64,000 nt of DNA from Lomentospora prolificans (lineage: Eukaryota > Ascomycota > Sordariomycetes > Microascales > Microascaceae): assembly GCA_029532625.1 (NCBI GenBank), contig JARFXM010000006.1:1364001-1428000 (forward strand), in the 5' to 3' direction. Positions 57,423-64,000 of the stretch are shown here, piece by piece. Position 1 is the first letter of the stretch. Each line of letters opens with the position of its first letter. The notes under the pieces are model-generated. The model did no database searches, had not been told where the DNA came from, and saw only the letters and a list, made by a program, of their open reading frames with translations. The position numbers and the translations under genes were made by a program.

Positions 57423-59181
57423 ATGGGAGTGCGGCAGGCAAGTCTGAGACCATTCAGAGTGCGTTTCTGGGGAACTGGGCCGTAGGGTCGGAACAAGCAG
57501 AAGATAAGAGACTACTGTGCAATGGAGAGCAAAGGCCCTTTAGAGACAATCGATGCTAACTATCTTGAGAGGCGCAGAGCAGCGAAAGACAAGAGAGAGC
57601 AGAGTCAGGTTGAGAGAAGTTTCACGAAGGAGGCAGCAAGTCCAAGGGCTTGGAGGGTGCAAAATTCGAATTGTTAGAATACCTGCGGCCATTGACCAGT
57701 GACCAGCATTCCGTCAAGCAAGTTATAGCGGAAAAGACTGCGGCGGAGACTCCATATTGGGCCAGTTCGTGGTCGCAAGGGCGAGACGAAGCGGGTGCGG
57801 GCGTGGGTGGAAAGCACCTTGATGGCCTCTCAAGGTTGGTTCTGCCCTTTTTGACGGCGGGACAATGGACAATGGACCGGGCAGGTCGAGAGATATGTTT
57901 GCTGTTACGAAGTACACCCGATACTAATAGTGGGGGAGGGGCTCTTCTTCATTCGTTAGCCAAGCAAATACCAGCCCACTGATTATGTAACATATGGATC
58001 AGTGATGGGGAGGGTGTGGCCCTCCAGGCTGTGTGTGTACTTGTACATGAATAGTATTATTAGGAGCCAGTTTGCCAGCTTTGGGCGGGGGAACGGCTGT
58101 GACGCCTCCTGGCCAATAGAAACCCATGAATCAGAGAGGAAGTCTGCAGCGTCGCCCAATGTCTTCAATGTCAATGGTGGGTCATGGTCACAAATGATGA
58201 AACTCAATCCAAGCCACACAGCTGCTGCCTGCTGACGAGGGCTATTGTGGCAGTCGACATGACTCCATGTCCAGTCGGATAATGCGAGCGGTGCATGGAT
58301 TGATCAGTCACATCCAGTGTCTTGTTCGGCCTTGACCTCCTCTCACTTCGTTCTCGAATTCACCCTTTGTTGGATCAACCATCTCTAACGTAATCATGGC
58401 CATACCTTGGGGCAGAAGAGGCCAAACCGCGAAGAATTTTAGGTCGCCAAGGGCGGTGGTGTTAGAACAGGTTGCTTTGGCCCAATCGACCTCTCTCGGC
58501 TGTCAGGATGTGGTCGGTCTCGCGACGCTCGCACTTTTGCTCAGCTGGCTGTCTCACATCGCCTGCGATTGCAGCCTCATACAGTTCCACGCCAGGTCAA
58601 GCCGAGGCCGTATTACTGTATAAACGAATCGAGCGCATGCTGTAAACTTCTTGAGCTCATTTCTATCGACGCGTCACTCTTAGTCTCAAATTTAGTGTGC
58701 CTGTTCTCTCAGCAGCTGTGGCGCCGCGCAATTTTGACAATGGACAGAACTGCCAAAGGGAACCCTTGCCAAGCTTTTCGAGCTGACACAGCCAGCCAGG
58801 CGGTACCCCGCTAAATACCACCACTACAACCGCGGAATCAACCTGTAGGATCGGGTTTTAGAACCGTAACCTCCAATCGTGGCTGGAAACTATAAAGCCT
58901 CGCCACTCATCCCCGTCAGCCGTCGCCAAGCTCTCCAACACACCGACACATTCTCCCCATTGTTGACAGCTTCGTGTGCTCCCATACTCCTACGTACGCT
59001 CGTTCACGCTAACAGTAACCGAGTTTTCGCGAGCGTACCCGTGCGTTAGGATAGCTAGTTCAGGAGCGGAGAGTCAAGCAAACACATAAGTGGGGTTATA
59101 GGAGTAACCTACGAATAGTCTCTTGCTATCAACAGGGTCCGCCTCTTTCGCTCGCCGTGCCGCGACACCTCTACACAAGTC
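57423..59181. other. Divergent promoter region, zinc-finger gene / small myristoylated protein gene
   Basis: 1.76 kb with only short, motif-free frames. It contains the inverted ACCTTG/CAAGGT pair at 57816-57836 and GCCAGCCAGG at 58791-58800, with AGCTGGCTG near 58542. Confidence 0.5.
57816..57836. promoter_or_regulatory. Inverted pair of CAAGGT words, possible zinc-response site
   Basis: ACCTTG at 57816-57821 and CAAGGT at 57831-57836 are reverse complements with a 9-nt spacer, about 395 bp upstream of the zinc-finger gene. As I recall, CAAGGT is the core of the zinc-response motif of Aspergillus ZafA, and yeast Zap1 binds ACCTTNAAGGT. A pair this close upstream of the regulator's own gene would fit self-control. 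The words are short and may be chance. Confidence 0.35.
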
Positions 59182-59689
59182 ATGGGTGGTCTCTGCAGTA
59201 AGGAGACTGACAATTTCGCCGGCGTTGGCCGTCCTGTCGGCTCAGCACCGCCACAGGGTGGGACGTCCACCGTTCCTCAGGCTATCAAGGTGGGTGGTCC
59301 GCCCCGAACTCTGGGTGGAGCGTCGGCCGGAAATGATAGCGGGAACCCGGATGAGGCTCGTAGAAAGGCCGCAGCAGCAGCAGAGGTACGAACTTCCCTT
59401 TATATTGGCCTTATATTCCGTTGCGCTTCCAGCCACTCTCGCCGTTCAGTTATCTTCCCTATGCTAGAACTCTACTCCTCTCATACCGTTGCGTCTTTCG
59501 TCTTGGTGGTGCTAACTGCTCTGGCCAAACTAGGCCCGCGCACAAACCTCGAAACCTTCTGGGAAGCTTGGGTCTAAACTTGAAGCGCAAAAAAAGATGT
59601 CTAGGATAGAAACATTGGCCTCTTCGAATTCCCAAGAGCAGCGCTCCCGAGATCTCGATGCCTCAGTTGCCGCCTTACGGCATGACTAG
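59182..59689 (+). CDS. Small protein with N-myristoylation/palmitoylation start, function unknown
   Basis: Exons 59182-59385 and 59534-59689 give 119 residues. The start MGGLCSKETDNF matches an N-myristoylation signal (Gly2, Ser6, Lys7) with a nearby Cys5 that could be palmitoylated, which predicts membrane attachment. The rest is low in hydrophobic residues: a Gly/Pro/Ser-rich stretch (about 14-50), an Ala/Glu/Arg helix, and an end rich in Lys, Gln and Ser (KLEAQKKMSRIETLASS, ASVAALRHD). The intron (148 nt) has GTACGA and TAG and joins AAAAAE to ARAQTSKPSGK in frame. The yeast protein Ygl108c has a similar start, but I cannot claim homology. Low complexity makes this less certain than its neighbours. 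Confidence 0.72.
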
Positions 59690-60819
59690 CTCAACATGTA
59701 GACCATGGCGACGAAGAAGCAAGAGATGTCTTCTTGCAAAGGACTAGATCAAAGCCGAGAGATGCGGTTTAACCTCCCTAATCGCTGGTAGGCTGTAATC
59801 CTAGCAGCATCCCAAGATACGCAGAGGAAAGAAAGGAGGAAGACGGAATCCGGAGCCGGGATGAGTTGCCATCTGTCAGGACTAAATGGGGATATTCCGC
59901 AGATTCATCCACCATGAGTATTGTATATATGCAAATCTTATTCGAGCTAGCAGGCAAGGCCTCGACCATTAGTATATATTTCTTATTCTCTCCAAAACGA
60001 GAGCCAATTAGCTTCACTATTCGGAAGCTTTTGCAAAACACCCGACTTTCTCTCTTCATCGTGCTGCTAGGCCTTTTTTTGTGCCAGGCGTCCATCATGT
60101 CGTCCGATGTTGCGTGATATCTAGCGTCAGAGTAAAGCGGCCTGCGGTTTGGCGGCTGATTTTACACATGTGACCTGTTCGGCTGACTCGACGGTTTTCG
60201 CGAGGAGCGTACGAAGGTGCAAAGCAAATGCTCGCCTTTTAAAATGAAATGAACGCATATGGATGTTTTGGCCGTCTTCATCAATCTAACTAAATCAACC
60301 CGTGTCCAATAATTGTAGCATGCCCTGTACCAAAAAAGAGAGGTGTTCTCGGTGCCACGACAGCGAGCAAAGTAGGAGTTACGAGCCACAAGGAAAACAC
60401 GAGTGGAAGCGGCGAGCACAGATATTTCAAAGGGCGTGCGTGCCTCCCAGCCCGTTGTGGCGAGTGGTCCCGCTTCATCCAAGAACCAGAACTAGCATTA
60501 AACAAGCAGGAGACAAGACAGCGCCCCATTTTCGATGAACATGAAGAGGGCAGGCGCAGAGGCCGGAAGACACGACTTCACAACGCCGAAAGCCACCGAC
60601 GGATCTTGTGGGAGGTGTGAAGTACGAGGATAACGAGAAGAAAAGTGAGAATGCGAAGTTTATGAACTATTCGATTGCCTTTTGACCGGGATAGATTTGC
60701 AAATTACAACCGAAACCAGAGAGAGAGAGAGAGAGAGAGAGGAAGTAGGGGGTGGGGAGCGTCGAGACGTGATCGTCTTCATCATCTTCTTTGCAGAATA
60801 AGTGCCTGTGTCACATCAT
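59690..60819. other. Convergent 3' region before ARF1
   Basis: 1.13 kb between two convergent genes. A (GA)n tract lies at about 60718-60741, close to the ARF1 stop. No gene is seen. Confidence 0.5.
60718..60741 (+). repeat. (GA)n microsatellite
   Basis: About 12 GA units read directly, 80 bp beyond the ARF1 stop codon. Like the tract at 55190, it lies just 3' of a minus-strand gene. Confidence 0.85.
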
Positions 60820-61682
60820 TTATGGGTCACGCTTCGAATTTCGGAGAGTGGTGGCGAGCCACTCGAGACCCTCGTAGAGACCATCACCAGAGGTGGCGCA
60901 CGTCGACTGGATGAACTAAAAAGGGAAAAAAGAATTAGCCAACTTTGCAGGGTAGCGAGCCGAATCGGCACATCACTTACCCAGGCGCGTTGTCTCAAGC
61001 TATGGAGGCCAAGCTTGTCGGTAATCTCCGCGGCAGCCATGGCGTTCTAGTAGTTATTATGTTAGCCTCTGAAATCCTGGTTGGCCGAAGCAATAGTTGC
61101 TAGACAGCGGCGTTTTTTTTTTTCTCGAATAAGGGGTGATACGTACGGGAAGATCTTGCTTGTTGGCGAAAACTAGTAGGATAGCATCCCTGAGTTCGTC
61201 CTCGTTGAGCATACGCTGGAGTTCTTCCCTGGCCTCGGTAATACGGTCACGATCGTTGCTGTCGACGACGAAGATGATGCCCTGGGTGTTCTGGAAGTAG
61301 TGTCGCCACAGGGGTCGAATCTTGTCCTGACCACCAACGTCCCAGACGGTAAACGAGATGTTTCGGTACTCGACGGTCTCGACGTTGAAACCTTGATTGT
61401 TGGAGGATAAGATTGTAAGCCGACTGTTTAACGATTTCGGACGGATGCCGGAGCCGGTTGTCTAGCAGGACGGGCACGAAACCTCGGCGAGAAAATCCGG
61501 GGTTAAAGGGATGCAGGGCCCGACTGGTACTTACCGATAGTAGGAATGGTCGTAACGATTTCACCAAGCTTGAGCTTGTAAAGAATAGTGGTCTTTCCGG
61601 CAGCGTCGAGACCAACCATCAAGATTCTCATCTCCTTCTTTCCCCAGAGCCTCTCCAACATCTTCGAAATTGACATACCCAT
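60820..61682 (-). CDS. arf1: ADP-ribosylation factor Arf1
   Basis: Exons (minus) 61682-61535, 61391-61147, 61046-60981 and 60915-60820 give 184 residues. Arf1 is the small GTPase that recruits COPI and other coats at the Golgi. Gly2 (MGMSISKMLERLWGKKEM) allows N-myristoylation. The GTPase motifs are GLDAAGKT (24-31), the effector region TIPTIGFNVETV, WDVGGQ (66-71), NKQD (126-129) and the STCATSGDGLYEGLEWL block. The tail is LRNSKRDP. Introns are 143, 100 and 65 nt, all GT..AG. The second residue after Gly is Met rather than the more common Leu; this should not disturb the signal. The gene is divergent to EMP24. Confidence 0.97.
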
Positions 61683-63044
61683 CTTGGCGGTAGATGTGGC
61701 GGTTGCCCGATGATATTACGAGGGAAAAAGCGAGCTGGTGGACAGGATATAGAAGATAATGTTATTCTGAAACCTAGATGGATGGAAGGCCACGGTGTAA
61801 GCAACTCGACAGATAAAGATAGGAGAGGATGCTGGAAAAAGCATAGAGGTTGGGACAGGGGCAAGGTGGGCGATTTGATCCTAACTCGAGGTGAAGGGGA
61901 ATAAGAGGGTGCGAATGGAGGCTCGTTTTATGGCTGACGAAGGACAAGGCAATGGGCACAAAGGACAGATAGCAGGATGAGCTGTCTAGAAAACGTCACT
62001 CGATCATGCTGTCATCATCTAGCTAGTCCCAAGGTCGTGTTCAGGGCGGTTGCTAGGGAATCTAGGCGACAAGAATCGTCAAGGGCTAGGGGTGGCAGGC
62101 GAGCACGAGCGCAAAGGGAGCAGGCAGAAGAATTTCTGTACGGCTCCGACAACTCGCCGCTAATGCTGGGATGGGGCAAGTGGCAGAACGGGTGATAGGA
62201 GGGGAGTGGGTGGGGGAAGGAAGAATGTGATGCACTTGGAGATTGAGAACCAGGAGAGAATTGGCTACTTACTCACACGAGGCCGCGCGGTAATCAGAAC
62301 TGTCGAGAAGAGGAGTTGGTGATGGATTTGGGGATAGGAATTACGGAAGAGGCGAACTGATGTCCTGGATATGTTTGTCGGTGTATGGGGGACAGAGGGG
62401 GGCGGCGGTGGTTGGAGGAGTGGCCAATGGCTCGAAAAACAAGAAGGAAATTTGTTTAGGTAATACAGGATTATAGGGGACTCGGGGACGAAATGGCACG
62501 CAAGGACTTTACTCCCAGTATTGTGTTCTGACTGGAGTCTTGGGTAATAGTCAAATGTTGAAAAGTGTCCAGTAGTGTGAGTCCTGCGGTACTTGGCTCG
62601 TGCTCATCTAGTACCTGAGCCAGCCACCGCGCGTCAGAATAGGCTCCAGGATTTCCTCGGCGCGAATGTCTCCTGAATCTTCTGACAGGTATCCCCAAAG
62701 TACCAACACCTGGTTGAACCCATGCCTGGTAGCCCCGTCCTGTCCCTTCATTTGTTAAGCTAGCCGCTAAAACCTCGGTTCTAGACCCCTTACTACTCAA
62801 CGCAGGCGCGCCATCTGTTCCTTGCTCAGCTACACGCCCAAGTCGCCGACAGCGCCAAAATTTCCGTGCAATTGAAGACGCCAAAGTGTCAACTATTGCA
62901 GCTTCCCGACCAAAGCCTAATAATTGAGCACACTGCGCCCTCGGGGACCGTCCATCTCCACGCCATCCAAAACTAGCCTTATTGCTACTACTCGGAAATC
63001 AAGTTTAAGCAGTTGACTTGGTTCCTCCCTTGCATTCTGTCACG
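61683..63044. other. Divergent promoter region, ARF1 / EMP24
   Basis: 1.36 kb between two start codons. A 137-codon minus-strand frame at 62471-62884 starts with TTG and has no motif; it may be leader sequence. GAGCCAGCCACC occurs near 62617. Confidence 0.5.
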
Positions 63045-63960
63045 ATGCTCTTTTTATCTGCTGCGAGGCTGTTCCTCGCCGGTGCCGCGCTCTTCAGCAC
63101 CGTGAGCGCCCACAACATCGCCCTACCTGCTCACGGTCGCGAGTGTTTCCACGAAACCCTCCACAGGGACGACAAAATGACGGTTACCTTCCAGGTTGGC
63201 GATCGAGAGTTTGGCAGCGCAGGAAACCTCGACATCGATTTCTGGGTATGAAGTTACAGTCGGTTGGAGGCGCGAGCCCCTAAATGCGGTTAACTAACGA
63301 TAGAACTATAGATCACAAGCCCTACGGGGCAGTACGAGACGTTTGAAAAGTCTGTTTCAAACGGCGATTTTTCCTTCACCGCCAAGGTCGATGGAAGGTA
63401 TACCTACTGCTTTGGGAACGAGCATTGGGGCGCCAACTCCAAGGAAGTCTCCTTCAACGTCCACGGAATCGTTTATGTTAATGAGGAGGATCTTCCTTCT
63501 GACCCACTCGAAAAAGAAGGTGAGGCAATTGTGCTGCCGTAGCTATACCAAGGTGATATCTAACGAGCATACTCGCTCCTAGTTCGCAAGCTGTCCGATC
63601 TTCTCAACCAAGTCAAGGATGAACAGTCCTACATTATCATGCGAGAGCGAACCCACCGTAACACAGCCGAGAGTACCAATAGCAGAGTCAAGTGGTGGAA
63701 CATGTTTGTCATTGGAGTCGTTATTGGCGAGTCCCTATTCCAAGTCTGGTGGCTTCGCCGATTCTTCGAGGTACGGAAGTAGAGAACCTCTTTTGGGCAT
63801 ATTACTCTGCTTTTCACTATTTTCTTCTGTCTGCCGTTGGCATGCGCATGTTCACAGCTATGTCTGTCGTGTTTTAAAAGAGTTGATGAAAAAGAGCTCT
63901 GCAGAATTGCTGACTGCTCTGCCTCAACCGCCTGGTATATAGGTCAAGCGAGTCGTATGA
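63045..63960 (+). CDS. emp24: p24-family cargo receptor Emp24 (p24-beta, TMED2 type)
   Basis: Exons 63045-63245, 63312-63519, 63583-63770 and 63943-63960 give 204 residues. Emp24 cycles between ER and Golgi in COPII and COPI vesicles and sorts GPI-anchored proteins. A signal peptide (about 1-22) comes before the GOLD domain, with the two usual cysteines (in GRECFHETL and YTYCFGNEHW). A coiled coil (VRKLSDLLNQVKDEQSY) leads to the membrane segment (MFVIGVVIGESLFQVWWL). The tail RRFFEVKRVV carries the FF and basic coat-binding motifs and ends VV, which fits the p24-beta class rather than Erv25. The last exon is 18 nt and supplies VKRVV; its donor GTACGG and acceptor TAG fit in phase. Confidence 0.94.
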
Positions 63961-64000
63961 GATGAAGGACAGGCTGCCTACTAACTTCGGACAACCGAGT
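63961..64000. other. 3' flank to window edge
   Basis: Forty bases after the EMP24 stop codon. Nothing can be assigned. Confidence 0.4.

Noticed and set aside
62471..62884. A 137-codon frame upstream of ARF1
   Set aside because: It starts with TTG, has no recognisable domain, and lies where the ARF1 leader is expected.
1..64000. CRISPR arrays, bacterial operons, or a secondary-metabolite cluster
   Set aside because: No regularly spaced repeats; genes are spliced and eukaryotic; no PKS, NRPS or terpene synthase motif was found.

Overview
This is a window of nuclear DNA from a filamentous ascomycete (Pezizomycotina, most likely Sordariomycetes). The evidence is short introns (mostly 48-150 nt) with GT..AG ends and CTAAC-like branch sites, fungal-type versions of housekeeping proteins, and long gene-free promoter regions. 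Reading frames had to be joined across introns by hand, so exon limits are inferred from splice signals, phase and family conservation. They are not proven by transcripts.

Layout. 1-610: 3' end of an SNF2-type helicase gene cut by the window edge, followed by about 5.8 kb without a convincing gene. 6.4-11.4 kb: an F-box/LRR protein with a proposed 2-kb intron. 12.3-19.2 kb: COP9 signalosome subunit 4, an SGNH/GDSL esterase with a GC-AG intron, the Fe-S co-chaperone Jac1, and a cytochrome-b2-like FMN dehydrogenase. 23.4-24.7 kb: a DUF3712 membrane protein. 25.2-38.3 kb: a dense block with an HCNGP/SAP30BP-like protein, the spliceosomal helicase Prp5, mitochondrial Hsp78, ribosomal protein L6 and dipeptidyl peptidase III, which has a 9-nt microexon. 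42.9-54.1 kb: gluconokinase, branched-chain 2-oxoacid dehydrogenase E2, Atp10, the SNARE Gos1, the bifunctional purine enzyme ATIC (Ade16/17) and ribosomal protein L35. 55.3-64 kb: a C2H2 regulator that looks like the zinc-responsive ZafA/Zap1, a small N-myristoylation-type protein, the GTPase Arf1 and the p24 cargo receptor Emp24.

Nearly all genes are conserved housekeeping genes arranged in convergent and divergent pairs. Several divergent pairs join related jobs: HCNGP with PRP5 (splicing), E2 with ATP10 (mitochondria), ARF1 with EMP24 (ER-Golgi traffic). I see no CRISPR array, rRNA or tRNA, no secondary-metabolite cluster and no intact transposon. Three gene-poor stretches (0.6-6.4, 19.2-23.4 and 38.3-42.9 kb) hold only stray short reading frames.

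I did not find a clear new biological system. The observations most worth following are the microexon in DPP3, a nested set of perfect palindromes between HSP78 and RPL6, two stop-free 3n introns in PRP5, a possible self-regulation site upstream of the ZafA-like gene, and a recurring GCTGGCTGGCTA-like motif in non-coding regions.
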